In this document: positions 9,014 to 17,375 of the stretch, piece by piece
Layout: each line of letters begins with the position of its first letter
How positions within the stretch are numbered: position 1 is the first letter of the stretch
DNA from: Planctomycetota bacterium
GTDB taxonomy: Bacteria; Planctomycetota; Planctomycetia; Gemmatales; Gemmataceae
Assembly (NCBI GenBank): GCA_016873095.1
Contig: VGYC01000060.1
Location: 1 to 36,789, forward strand
Direction of reading: 5' to 3'
DNA length: 36,789 nt
Notes under the pieces: model-generated
What the model was told of the DNA's origin: nothing
What the model saw: only the letters and a program-made list of their open reading frames with translations
Databases searched by the model: none
Translations under genes and position numbers: made by a program

Positions 9014-11488
9014 ATGCTTGCCCTCGCGCGCTTGAGTCTGGTGCTTTCCGTTGGCCTGTCCGTTTTCCAGCTGGGTGCGGGCGGCGAGCCCCCGCGCAGG
9101 CCCGGCTTCGACCGCGCCGGCGACCCGTTGCCACCCGGCGCCGTGGCACGCCTCGGCAGTGCGCGACTGCGGCAGTTCGAGGTCAATCACGTCGTCTACA
9201 GTCCGGACGGCAAGATGCTGGCGTCAGCCGGCATGGACCGGCGCGTGCGCCTCTGGGATGCCGTGTCCGGCAAGGAGACCGTGGTCCTGTCCGGCCAGCG
9301 CGACATAGCCCGGGGCATCGCGTTCGCGCCCGATGGTGAGACCATTGTCACGGTCGGCTCGAAAGGCCTGGCGCTGGTTTCCAGTCGGCGTACCGGCAGA
9401 GAAGTGCGCTCGTTCCGTGTGCCGTTCGCAAATGCCATTGCGCTGTCTCCTGACGGCAAGATCCTGGCGACGGTCGATGACCAATGGATCCGGCTGTGGG
9501 ATATCCAGACGGGAAAGCGAATCCGCGCGCTGGGGCCCACCAGCGGACCGATCCACTGCCTGACCTTCTCTGGCAACGGCGCTGTGCTGGCCAGCGGCGG
9601 CGCCAATCAGCGCCTGCGGCTGTGGAACGTGTCAACCGGCCGGATCCTCACGGAATTACCCGGCCACCACGGGCCGGGAGGCGCACTGGTCGCTGTCTAT
9701 TCGGTTGCCTTTGCGAAGGACGGCAAGCGTCTGGCCTCCGCGGGCAACGACGGAGTCCGATTCTGGAACCTGACAACTGGCAAGGAAATCAGCTACTTCA
9801 GGGAGCATCGCGGATCCGTCTGGCGCGTGGCATTCACGCCGAATGGCAAGGTCGTGTCGCTCGGCAACGAATACGCTGCGTCGGCCGACGGCACGCGCGT
9901 GTGGCTCTGGGATCCCGAGGCCGACCGCGGCCTGCGCGTGTTCCGGATGCCGTATGTCGATGTCCGGGCGCTCGCGGTTGCGCCGGATGGCAAGACGCTG
10001 GCGACCGGAGACCAGGATGGCATTCGTATCTGGGACCTCCAGCGACGGCACGACTGTCCGCTGCTCGACCTTGTTGGCAAGGAAATCCACAAGGGCGCGG
10101 GCCACGCGACCGCCATCTTCGCGCTGGATTATTCGCCGGACGGCAAGATGCTGGCGGCGGCCGGCGACGAACCTTGCGGCCATCTCTGGGACGTCGCCCG
10201 CGACAAGGTGCTGTGCTCCATCGACAGCGAGCAAGATTCGGTGGCGTCCGTGGCCTTCGCACCGGACGGCAAGATGCTGGCCTTCGGCGGCAAGGATGGC
10301 AAGGTCCAGCGCTGGGATGTGTTGCATGGCCGCGGCTTGCCGCCCATTCGCGGCAGCAATCATATCAACTGCCTGGCGATCTCTGCCGATGGCAAGAGAC
10401 TTGCGGTCACGAGCAACGGTCCCGGCGTGCCGATATGGGACGTGACGACCGGCACGCAAGTCCTGCGCCTCGGCGGCCGGCCCACGGACCTGGTGGCATT
10501 TTCGCCCAACGGCGACCTCATCGTCACGGCGACCCTGCAGAACTTGTATCTGTGGGATGCACGCACTGGCAACGAAATCGGCACGCGCTCGGGACACAAG
10601 GATGTTATCGACGCGATTGCGTTTTCGCCGGATGGAACGCTGATCGCTTCCGCCAGCCACGATCGCAGCGTTCGCTTGTCGAAGGTCAAGTTCAACGGAA
10701 CGCTGCACGTGCTGCAACATCCAGAATCCGTGCATGCGGTCGCGTTTTCCACCGACGGCACGCTCGTCGCCACCGCCTGCCACGACCAGTTGATCCGGCT
10801 CTGGGACGTGCTGACCGGTAAGGCCGTCCACGCATTTTCAGGACATCGCGGCCTGGTGTATGCCGTCGCTTTCTCATCTGATGGTCGCACCCTCGCTTCC
10901 GCCGGCCGAGATGCCACGATCTTGATCTGGGACATGGCGGAGGCGTTCGCGCCGCGGCCGTCCAAGTTGCCGATGAAGGATGATGAGCTGCGCGAACTTT
11001 GGACGTCGCTAGGCGGGAACGACGAATGGAAAGCGTGGCAAGCCATCTATGCGCTGGCCCAAGCGCCGACCCAATCAGGCGTCTTCATCGAGGAGAAATT
11101 CTTTCCGCCCTGGTTGGAGAAAATGATCCAGCCGTTGATCGTCGAGCTGGACCATCCATCGTATCAGGTGCGCGAGCGCGCGAGCCAAGAACTCAAGGAG
11201 CTGAACCGCACAGCCGAGCTTTTTCTGAAGGGCGCCCTGACGAAACCGTTGTCGCTGGAGACGCGGCGACGCGTCGAGCGGCTGCTGGTTGCGTTGGCGA
11301 AATCTCCCCAGACCATTCCGCCGGGCGAGTATCGCGCCAAGATGCGCGCCATCCTTGTTCTGGAGCGGATCGGCACACCCCAGGCGCGCGACGTCCTCGG
11401 CAAGCTGGCTGCTGGAGACGCGCTCGATCCTCGAACCCGCGAAGCTCAGGCCGCGCAGGCGCGACTGAAGCGGCGGGCAAGGAAATGA
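9014..11488 (+). CDS. exported WD40-repeat protein with C-terminal helical domain
   Basis: About 825 residues. A signal peptide (MLALARLSLVLSVGLSVFQL) is followed by about a dozen WD40 repeats over residues 50-650. They show recurring YSPDGKMLASAG-type and RLWDxxTGK-type strands, enough for two beta-propellers. From about residue 655 a helical region begins (LWTSLGGNDEWKAWQAIYAL, then PSYQVRERASQELKEL and LETRRRVERLLVAL), a HEAT-like tail I know from planctomycete WD40 proteins. Probably a protein-binding scaffold outside the cytoplasm; partners unknown. ATG 9014 has AAAGG six bases upstream; ATG 9008 is possible. Its stop overlaps a possible start of the next gene (ATGA). A paralogue of the same build lies at 30578-33046. 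Confidence 0.85.
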   Translation: MLALARLSLVLSVGLSVFQLGAGGEPPRRPGFDRAGDPLPPGAVARLGSARLRQFEVNHVVYSPDGKMLASAGMDRRVRLWDAVSGKETVVLSGQRDIARGIAFAPDGETIVTVGSKGLALVSSRRTGREVRSFRVPFANAIALSPDGKILATVDDQWIRLWDIQTGKRIRALGPTSGPIHCLTFSGNGAVLASGGANQRLRLWNVSTGRILTELPGHHGPGGALVAVYSVAFAKDGKRLASAGNDGVRFWNLTTGKEISYFREHRGSVWRVAFTPNGKVVSLGNEYAASADGTRVWLWDPEADRGLRVFRMPYVDVRALAVAPDGKTLATGDQDGIRIWDLQRRHDCPLLDLVGKEIHKGAGHATAIFALDYSPDGKMLAAAGDEPCGHLWDVARDKVLCSIDSEQDSVASVAFAPDGKMLAFGGKDGKVQRWDVLHGRGLPPIRGSNHINCLAISADGKRLAVTSNGPGVPIWDVTTGTQVLRLGGRPTDLVAFSPNGDLIVTATLQNLYLWDARTGNEIGTRSGHKDVIDAIAFSPDGTLIASASHDRSVRLSKVKFNGTLHVLQHPESVHAVAFSTDGTLVATACHDQLIRLWDVLTGKAVHAFSGHRGLVYAVAFSSDGRTLASAGRDATILIWDMAEAFAPRPSKLPMKDDELRELWTSLGGNDEWKAWQAIYALAQAPTQSGVFIEEKFFPPWLEKMIQPLIVELDHPSYQVRERASQELKELNRTAELFLKGALTKPLSLETRRRVERLLVALAKSPQTIPPGEYRAKMRAILVLERIGTPQARDVLGKLAAGDALDPRTREAQAAQARLKRRARK

Positions 11489-11493
11489 TCGCA

Positions 11494-12969
11494 ATGAGAA
11501 AAATGTACTGGCCCATGAAGCGCATGGCGGGCGCTGTCATCGTGGCCGCCGGATTCTCACTCCTGGCAGCCGCGGCCGACGAGCGCTTCGAGCGCTTCGA
11601 GCGCTTCGACACGGACCCCGGCTGGGAGGGCCCAAACAATCGGGCCAAGACGCCGATGCCGCGGACGGTGAAGCAGGACTTCGGCTACAGTCGCACCGCG
11701 CATGCCGGCGGGCAGGCTGGGGAAATCGGCGGCTTCATCACGCCCGCGGCCGAGCCAGCCTATTACGGCAAGCGCATCGACGTGAAGTCGCTGTCCGATC
11801 CGCTGACGGCTTCCGGCAAGCTGATCTGCAAGGGGAGGCAGTTCCACGTGCTTCTCGGCTTCTTCAATGCCGGGACCGTGAACGAATGGCGGACGCCCAA
11901 CAGCATGGCGATCCGATTGCTTGGCCGCGGCGATGTCTTCTATGCCTTCGTCGAGTACGCGACCAGCCGCTGGCGAGCCGGGGGCGACAGCCCCGGCGGC
12001 TTTGCCACGGTTCGCGAGCCAAAGTCGGGCAAGTTGCGGCTGCGCGGGTTCGCCACGGGTGTGCCGCTCACCTGGTCGCTGCGCTATGATCCCACGGCCA
12101 ACAAGGGCAGCGGCGCCGTGACCGTGACGCTGGGCAAGGAAACGGCGGTGTGCCACCTCGATCCGGGCCATCGTGCCGACGGCGCCACGTTCAATCGTTT
12201 CGGACTGCTGGCCGTCTCCAAGAGTGCCGTTGCAGGCGGCGAGATCTGGCTGGATGATGTGACCATCGACGGCCGGCTGGACGAATTCGCGCGCGACCCC
12301 AGCTGGGAAGGGCGCGGCAACCGCCGCACATATGAATCAAGCAACGTGCGGCCGCGCTTCGACTTCGGCTTCAGTCCGACCCGCCATGCCGGTGGGGCGG
12401 CCGCGGGCGAGCTGGGCGGCCTGGTGTTCCGCGGCGATTGCCGCTTTAAGGACAAGATCGCCTGCTACGGCGATCGGCTGGAGCCACTCACGCTGGAGAA
12501 GCCGCTGCAAGCGTCCGGCAAGGTCTGCCTGCGCCGCGGCGTCACCGACAGCACCGTGCTGCTTGGTTTCTACCACTCGAAGGACAGCATGGAGGTCACG
12601 GCGTCGCAAGCCTCCGGGATCCCGCGCAGCTTCCTGGGCGTGGCCGTCGAAGGACCGAGCCGCGAGGGCTTTCTGTTCTACCCGATCTACCGGTCACGCG
12701 GCGAGGAGCAGGGCTACAGCAACAGTCCCGACCGCCCCCACATCCTGCCGGACGGCAAGCCGCATGACTGGTCGCTCGCGTACACTCCGAAGGGAGACGG
12801 CGGCACGATCCTGGTCACGTTGGACCGCCGGTCGGTCGCCATCGACCTTCCTCCCAAGCATCGTGCCCGCGGCGCGAGCTTCAACCGCTTCGGCCTCGTC
12901 ACCACCTGGATCGACGGCAATGGCCAGCAGGTGTTTTTCGACGATCTGCAGTACACCTTCAAGCAATAG
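11494..12969 (+). CDS. exported hypothetical protein made of two related halves
   Basis: A 491-residue protein with a hydrophobic leader (MAGAVIVAAGFSLLAAAADE), probably exported. The mature part is two homologous units of about 200 residues. Each starts FDTDPGWEG or FARDPSWEG, continues with FGYSRTAHAGG or FGFSPTRHAGG and GEIGG or GELGG, and ends with GATFNRFGL or GASFNRFGL plus DDVTIDG or DDLQYTF. The repeated W, H, G and N-R-F positions suggest a beta-sandwich with lectin-like topology, but no named family is recognised. ATG 11494 has AAGGAA nine bases upstream; ATG 11485 would overlap the WD40 stop as ATGA. Co-transcription with the WD40 gene is likely. Confidence 0.75.
   Translation: MRKMYWPMKRMAGAVIVAAGFSLLAAAADERFERFERFDTDPGWEGPNNRAKTPMPRTVKQDFGYSRTAHAGGQAGEIGGFITPAAEPAYYGKRIDVKSLSDPLTASGKLICKGRQFHVLLGFFNAGTVNEWRTPNSMAIRLLGRGDVFYAFVEYATSRWRAGGDSPGGFATVREPKSGKLRLRGFATGVPLTWSLRYDPTANKGSGAVTVTLGKETAVCHLDPGHRADGATFNRFGLLAVSKSAVAGGEIWLDDVTIDGRLDEFARDPSWEGRGNRRTYESSNVRPRFDFGFSPTRHAGGAAAGELGGLVFRGDCRFKDKIACYGDRLEPLTLEKPLQASGKVCLRRGVTDSTVLLGFYHSKDSMEVTASQASGIPRSFLGVAVEGPSREGFLFYPIYRSRGEEQGYSNSPDRPHILPDGKPHDWSLAYTPKGDGGTILVTLDRRSVAIDLPPKHRARGASFNRFGLVTTWIDGNGQQVFFDDLQYTFKQ
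11581..11607 (+). repeat. three perfect 9-bp tandem repeats inside the coding region
   Basis: GAGCGCTTC occurs three times in a row, coding Glu-Arg-Phe three times just after the signal peptide. Being in multiples of three, it can expand or contract without breaking the frame. Confidence 0.8.
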
Positions 12970-13030
12970 CAGCGGCGCAAATGCAGGGCGTGAGGCGACG
13001 TGGTTTGCCACGCGAGCGTACACGGCGGGC

Positions 13031-13156
13031 TCACGCCGCGCCGCTCGCCGTGCTTGTGGCCGTGCCGTGCGCTCGCGCCATCGCCAGCCGCGCCTTGTCC
13101 TTCTGCTCCGCGTACTCCAGTTCCTTGTCGTTGAACCACTCCCAGATGTCGATCAC
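13031..13156 (-). pseudogene. truncated duplicate of the TPR-like gene's 5' end
   Basis: A 41-codon frame starts with GTG and the same Shine-Dalgarno context as the TPR-like gene next to it. Its first 28 residues, beginning IDIWEWFNDKELEYAEQ, differ from the intact gene at only three positions. After residue 28 the sequence turns into Ala/Thr/Ser-rich filler and stops. It lies 20 nt downstream of the intact gene's stop, same strand, so it is a broken second copy at the operon's end. It may still be translated as a short peptide. Confidence 0.75.
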
Positions 13157-13170
13157 GGGACGATCTCCTG
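13074..13170 (-). repeat. 97-bp direct repeat, copy in the truncated duplicate
   Basis: This 97-nt block matches 14213-14309 with four mismatches and no gaps. It covers the Shine-Dalgarno, the GTG start and the first 28 codons of the TPR-like gene. Together the two copies bracket the intact gene body. Confidence 0.9.
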
Positions 13171-13176
13171 TGACTG

Positions 13177-14295
13177 TCAGGATGAGCGTGAAGCTTTTGG
13201 TGCAGCGCGCTCCATGAGTTTCTCGAGCTGTCGAATGCGTTTTTCGTACGCCTTCGGCGCCTTGAGCGGCGCCAGCGCCTTGCGAGCGCAGTCGAGATCT
13301 CTACGTGCCAGTCGTCCGAGTCTGGCGAGCAATTCGCAGCGCTTGATTCGCACGTCGCACTGCAGGCCGACTTGACCTTTCCCTTCAAGCACTTTCAGCT
13401 GCTGCTCGCGGGCGCGTTCAGCCAGGTCGAGATCCTCTCCCAGCTCATGGAAGGCGACCACGGCGTCGAAGTAATTGTCACCGGGTACTGCTTGCAGCGG
13501 CTTCATTCGCTCGTGAGCCTTGCGGAATAGCCGTTTGGCCCTCGCCGCGTCGCCTGCCTGCCGCTCGGCCGTCGCTTGCCAGATTTGCGAAACAGCAATG
13601 TCTGCTTCCGAAGTATCCCGGGTTCGCGCCGTGGCCTCAGCTTCGATGGCAAATGCGCGCACGCGCTCCCAGTCTTTCGTTTTGAAACATAGCCAGCAAA
13701 GGTGATGGAGTGGAGAAAGCAAGTAAAAGCTATTGTCGTCATTGTCGTCCTCGTCCAGGAGGTCAAGCACGTGTAGAGCGTTCTTCTCCGCCTGACGCAG
13801 CTTCCCTTGCTCGATCAAGGACCGGCGCTGATAGCCAAGCATGACGTAACGATGCGCGTTTGGTCCTGCGGGAATCTCGCGGTCAAGCTCGTAAAGTGTT
13901 TCCCTTATCGCCGCAGCGTAACCGAGCACGTCGATATCGACATAGCATCCGAGCAAGATGTTGTGGGCGGCCAGCCGCCACGGATGCTCGCGCAAAACCA
14001 GTTTTCGGCTCTCATGAACGCAATGCAGAGCCTGCCTCAGAGCTTCGCGCAGGTCCCCGATATAGCAAGAGTACGCCTGCGCAAGCCAAACTTCGGACAG
14101 GAATCCCCACCAGGGCTCGCCCAACAGCTTCGCCCGAGCGCGAACTTGCCGAAGCTTGGCGATCATGGCGCGTGGATTGGTTTCCTGAAGATCCAGCGCG
14201 CTGAAAAAAGACCGCGCCATTGCCAGCCGCGCCTTGTCCTTCTGGTCCTCGTACTCCAGTTCCTTGTCTTTGAACCACTCCCAGATGTCGATCAC
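13177..14295 (-). CDS. helical-repeat (TPR-like) protein, translationally coupled to HSP90
   Basis: A 372-residue, nearly all-helical soluble protein. Helix pairs with TPR-like spacing run through it, such as AHNILLGCYVDIDVLGYAAA, HRYVMLGYQRRSLIEQGKLR, QIWQATAERQAGDAARAKRL and FHELGEDLDLAERAREQQLK; the small/large residue pattern resembles tetratricopeptide repeats. It opens with a distinctive IDIWEWFKDKELEYEDQ segment. The start is GTG 14295, whose G-T-G-A overlaps the TGA stop of htpG, with AGGAG just upstream; a longer upstream frame inside htpG is rejected. The overlap and the TPR-like build suggest a partner of the HSP90 protein. The first 28 codons are duplicated downstream. Confidence 0.7.
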   Translation of the reverse strand: MIDIWEWFKDKELEYEDQKDKARLAMARSFFSALDLQETNPRAMIAKLRQVRARAKLLGEPWWGFLSEVWLAQAYSCYIGDLREALRQALHCVHESRKLVLREHPWRLAAHNILLGCYVDIDVLGYAAAIRETLYELDREIPAGPNAHRYVMLGYQRRSLIEQGKLRQAEKNALHVLDLLDEDDNDDNSFYLLSPLHHLCWLCFKTKDWERVRAFAIEAEATARTRDTSEADIAVSQIWQATAERQAGDAARAKRLFRKAHERMKPLQAVPGDNYFDAVVAFHELGEDLDLAERAREQQLKVLEGKGQVGLQCDVRIKRCELLARLGRLARRDLDCARKALAPLKAPKAYEKRIRQLEKLMERAAPKASRSS

Positions 14296-14309
14296 GGGAC
14301 GATCTCCTG
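14213..14309 (-). repeat. 97-bp direct repeat, copy at the start of the TPR-like gene
   Basis: Partner of the block at 13074-13170; 93 of 97 bases are identical. It includes the last codons of htpG, the overlapping stop/start and the first 28 codons of the TPR-like gene. Confidence 0.9.
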
Positions 14310-16133
14310 CAAGGAGCGAGTGAATTCCGCGTAGGCCTGGGCGGCTTCGGCAGGGCTCATGAGCCGTCCGCAGAAGAGCCGGGCGTGCTGGTAGAGGAGC
14401 CGCAAGACCGAAGGCAGCGCCGGCGCCGCCTGTTTCTTTGCGAGGTTCTTGAGGAAAGGACATGAAGCATTCAGGCACAGTGTGCCTTGCCAGTGCGTCT
14501 CCTCATCCAGTCGATCGGAGACAAACATGCGCACCAGCGGCGCCATGCTCTTGGACAGGGCATCCTTGTCGCGGTCGTCCCTCTTGTTGAGCGCGTCCTG
14601 CGAGGCCTTCATGAGTTCGGCATCGGGCGGATAGATCATCAGGGCAGGGATGTCCTTGGGCTCGAAGGCGGCCACGCGGGCGGCGATGCCTTGCTCGGCG
14701 TACCAGGCCAGGAGCGGCGCCAGCGGCCTTTCCGGCGCGGGCCGCAGCAACTCGTCTGCCTCGCCGTCGAGCTGCACGCGCTTGATCTTGCGCTGCGCGG
14801 CGGCATACTTCTCCAGAAACGGCTCGACCGAGAACCACGAGGCATCGATGGCCGGCACGTCGCGCCCTTCCGCCAGCAGCTGCTCCTGAAGCGATCCCAG
14901 CTCGCGCGTGACGTAGTAAAGCGTCCCGCCCGAAAGCTTGAGATACTCCGGCATCGTCAGCAGCCCGCGCGAGGTGCGCAGAGCCACGATGTCCTTGACC
15001 TGGTCGAAGAAATCGTTGTCGCGCACGGCCCAGCCGAGGATGACATCGGTATGGCAGCGGACCAGATTCTTCCAGCGCGGCGGATCGCTGCGGGCCAGCT
15101 TGCGCAGCTCCTGGCTGAGCTGTTCTTCCAGGGCTTGCCGGACGGAATCAAAGTAGTCGTCCTGGTGAATGTCCTCGCGCGACGCCGTCGGTTGCAGCAC
15201 CGGACAGTCGATGAGGCCCCGGACGAACCGCGCCCAGGGCGGCAGCAGGTGCTCTTGCCGATCGCAGATGAACATGCGGCGAATGTAGACGCGCATGTCG
15301 CCGAACTCGCGAACGGAGGCCACCGACACCGCCGGCACGTACACAAAGCCGTTCATCGGCACCGTCAGGGAATCGTGTCCCAGCGACACCTTGGCATTGC
15401 GCAGGGGAAAGACCGCCAGCGGATGCTTGTCGTGAAAGACCCGCTGGATGAAGGCCAGGATCGCCTGCTCCGGGTCGTCCGCCTCCCAGGGCGCTTGCAT
15501 GAGGTTGATGGGCTCGTCGTCATCTTGCCAGTGAATCGGAATCGGGAGAAAGTCGGCGAAGTTGCGCACCGACTCGAGCAGGAGCGCTTTCTGGAGGACG
15601 AAGGATGCCGCCGGCTTGACGCGCAGGGTCACGGTGGTGCCGACGTTTCCCTTCTTGGCGTCGGTGAGCGTGTAGTTTTCGTCGCCGCGCGACTCCCACA
15701 GCAGGGCCGGGCCGCCGCGGAACGAACGGGTCACGACCTTCACTTCCTCGGCGAGAAGGAAGGCGCTGAGAAAACCGAGCCCGAACTGGCCGATCAGTTC
15801 CGACGCCTCCTCCGGGCTGGAAAAGCTCAGGCGCTCGCGCATCTCGCGCGTGTAGCCGCGACCGATGGTGGCCAGGTAGCTGCCGATCTCCTCCTCGGTC
15901 ATGCCGCTGCCGTTGTCGATGATGGTCAACAGCCGTTGCCGAGGCTGCAACGACAGCGTGATCCGTGGCTCGTAGTCCGGATCCTTCTCCTCGAGCCGTC
16001 GGCGAATGCAGGAATCGTGCGCATTTTGCAACAACTCGCGGACGCCGACCTTCTTCGAAGAATAAAGATGCTCGGCCAGGACCTTCAGCAGGCCGGGAAG
16101 GTGCAGCTCAAAGCGGCGCTGATTCATGGGCAT
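14292..16133 (-). CDS. htpG: divergent HSP90-family chaperone ATPase
   Basis: A 613-residue cytosolic protein, close to the usual HtpG length. The N-terminal GHKL ATPase domain is clear: ELLQNAHDS with catalytic E33 and N37, IIDNGSGMTEEEI with D73, and GQFGLGFLSAFLLAEEV, the ATP-lid glycine motif. The middle domain follows, with PLRNAKVSLG, VYIRRMFICD and LIDCPVLQPTASREDI, the last resembling the HSP90 'D-x-LPLN-SRE' segment but with altered residues. The C-terminal part is poorly conserved and ends SLQEIVP, lacking a eukaryotic MEEVD tail. It starts 19 nt after sdhB and overlaps the next, TPR-like, gene by four bases. There is no clear Shine-Dalgarno; ATG 16127 is an alternative start. Confidence 0.88.
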   Translation of the reverse strand: MPMNQRRFELHLPGLLKVLAEHLYSSKKVGVRELLQNAHDSCIRRRLEEKDPDYEPRITLSLQPRQRLLTIIDNGSGMTEEEIGSYLATIGRGYTREMRERLSFSSPEEASELIGQFGLGFLSAFLLAEEVKVVTRSFRGGPALLWESRGDENYTLTDAKKGNVGTTVTLRVKPAASFVLQKALLLESVRNFADFLPIPIHWQDDDEPINLMQAPWEADDPEQAILAFIQRVFHDKHPLAVFPLRNAKVSLGHDSLTVPMNGFVYVPAVSVASVREFGDMRVYIRRMFICDRQEHLLPPWARFVRGLIDCPVLQPTASREDIHQDDYFDSVRQALEEQLSQELRKLARSDPPRWKNLVRCHTDVILGWAVRDNDFFDQVKDIVALRTSRGLLTMPEYLKLSGGTLYYVTRELGSLQEQLLAEGRDVPAIDASWFSVEPFLEKYAAAQRKIKRVQLDGEADELLRPAPERPLAPLLAWYAEQGIAARVAAFEPKDIPALMIYPPDAELMKASQDALNKRDDRDKDALSKSMAPLVRMFVSDRLDEETHWQGTLCLNASCPFLKNLAKKQAAPALPSVLRLLYQHARLFCGRLMSPAEAAQAYAEFTRSLQEIVP

Positions 16134-16152
16134 AACTCATGAACCGGTTGGG

Positions 16153-17010
16153 TCATTTGGCTACGACCGGCAACTGTTGCAGGGTCTTGCGCTCGTCCTT
16201 GCGGCCGAAGATCTTGCGCCAGAGCCACATGACCGGGTCGTAGAACTCGTCGACGACGCGTTCCTTGAGCGGGATGATGCCGTTGTCGGTGATCTTGATG
16301 TGTTCCGGGCAGACCTCGGTGCAGCACTTGGTGATGTTGCACAGGCCGATGTTGAGCTTGTCCTTGAGCAGCGGCAGGCGATCGTCGGTGTCGAGCGGAT
16401 GCATCTCCAGGCTGGCGACGCGGATCATGAAGCGCGGGCCGCCGAAGGTTTCGGGCGGTGCTTCGGTTTCTGCTCCGGGCGCTGTTCCTGTCGCTGTTCC
16501 GGCCGCTGCCGCTTCCGGGTCGCCGAGCATGTGGTGGTCGCGGAGGATGTGGCAGACATCCTGGCACAGGAAGCACTCGATGCACTTGCGGAACTCCTGG
16601 ACGCGATCGACCTCTTCCTGGGCCATCCGCCAGGTGCCGTCGGCCTCCGGCGGCTTCGGCCTGAAGGGCGGAATCATCTTGTTGATCTTGTAATTCCAGG
16701 AGACGTCGGTCACCAGGTCCTTGATGAGCGGGAAGGTCTTGACCGGCTGGATGGTGACGGGCTGATCGATGGGGATGGTCTCCATGCGGGTCATGCACAT
16801 GAGGCGCGGCTTGCCGTTGATCTCCGCCGAGCAGGAACCGCACTTGCCTGCCTTGCAGTTCCAGCGGCAGGCGAGGTCCGGCGCCTGCGTCGCCTGGATC
16901 TGATGAATGGCGTCGAGGACGACCATGCCCTCGCTGATGTCGGCGGAGTAGTCCTTGAACTCGCCGCCGCTCCTGTCGCCGCGATAAACCTTGAACGTCG
17001 CCTGTGGCAT
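16153..17010 (-). CDS. sdhB: succinate dehydrogenase/fumarate reductase iron-sulfur subunit
   Basis: A 285-residue subunit that passes electrons from the flavoprotein to the membrane quinone site. The 2Fe-2S ligands are C52, C57, C60 and C72 (CKAGKCGSC). The ferredoxin domain carries CIECFLCQDVC (C143, C146, C149, C153) and CNITKCCTEVCPEH (C224, C230, C234), for the 4Fe-4S and 3Fe-4S clusters. An Ala/Thr/Gly/Glu-rich insert lies at about 165-190. ATG 17010 follows AAGGA. The gene is separated from sdhA by about 7 kb and sits 20 nt behind the MazF-type toxin gene, so its transcription may now depend on the toxin-antitoxin operon or the old promoter upstream. Its first 18 codons are duplicated at 17612-17666. 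Confidence 0.92.
   Translation of the reverse strand: MPQATFKVYRGDRSGGEFKDYSADISEGMVVLDAIHQIQATQAPDLACRWNCKAGKCGSCSAEINGKPRLMCMTRMETIPIDQPVTIQPVKTFPLIKDLVTDVSWNYKINKMIPPFRPKPPEADGTWRMAQEEVDRVQEFRKCIECFLCQDVCHILRDHHMLGDPEAAAAGTATGTAPGAETEAPPETFGGPRFMIRVASLEMHPLDTDDRLPLLKDKLNIGLCNITKCCTEVCPEHIKITDNGIIPLKERVVDEFYDPVMWLWRKIFGRKDERKTLQQLPVVAK
16956..17010 (-). repeat. 55-bp direct repeat, copy at the start of intact sdhB
   Basis: The first 18 codons of sdhB plus one base match 17612-17666 at 54 of 55 positions. The two copies flank the MazF-type toxin-antitoxin pair in the same orientation. Confidence 0.92.
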
Positions 17011-17030
17011 GGGTGTCCTTCGTTTTCGAC

Positions 17031-17375
17031 CTAAGGGATTGTGGGCAGCTGAAACAGCGCTATCACTTGCGAAAGTATGCGGGCCAAAGTCGTTGGGGTC
17101 AGGGTTCCGACGCAACGCACCATCAGTCCTGCGTGAGCCGTGAACAATTTGCCTGGCCGAGAGAAGCTAGGGACTAATAGTCCACCGGAGGCGAAATCAG
17201 GCGCATCGAGCGCCACTGCGTTCACGTCGCCGTAGGGACTACTGGTAATCTGACAGAGTATCCAATCGCCTCGACCGACGTCAGCAAGACACACTGCCGG
17301 TCGAACCTTGGTCTGCGACAAGTCGGAGAAAGGAAATGGCACCAAGATTACGTCTCCGGCTGCAGGTGTGACCAC
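17031..17375 (-). CDS. MazF/PemK-type toxin
   Basis: A 114-residue protein with the PemK/MazF pattern of an mRNA-cutting endoribonuclease toxin. The start, AGDVILVPFPFSDLSQTKVR, is followed by PAVCLADVGRGDWILCQITS, which holds the conserved beta strands, the R-P-A-V core and the I-T-S strand. It has GTG at 17375 with GAGGA six bases before it and overlaps the antitoxin gene by 28 nt, the usual arrangement for such pairs. The gene ends 20 nt upstream of sdhB. The core residues look intact, so it is probably active. Confidence 0.85.
   Translation of the reverse strand: MVTPAAGDVILVPFPFSDLSQTKVRPAVCLADVGRGDWILCQITSSPYGDVNAVALDAPDFASGGLLVPSFSRPGKLFTAHAGLMVRCVGTLTPTTLARILSQVIALFQLPTIP

Noticed and set aside
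14310-14478. Longer start for the TPR-like gene inside htpG
   Set aside because: The extra residues are an off-frame reading of htpG. The GTG at 14295 with AGGAG, and the repeat copy that starts at the same GTG, fix the true start.
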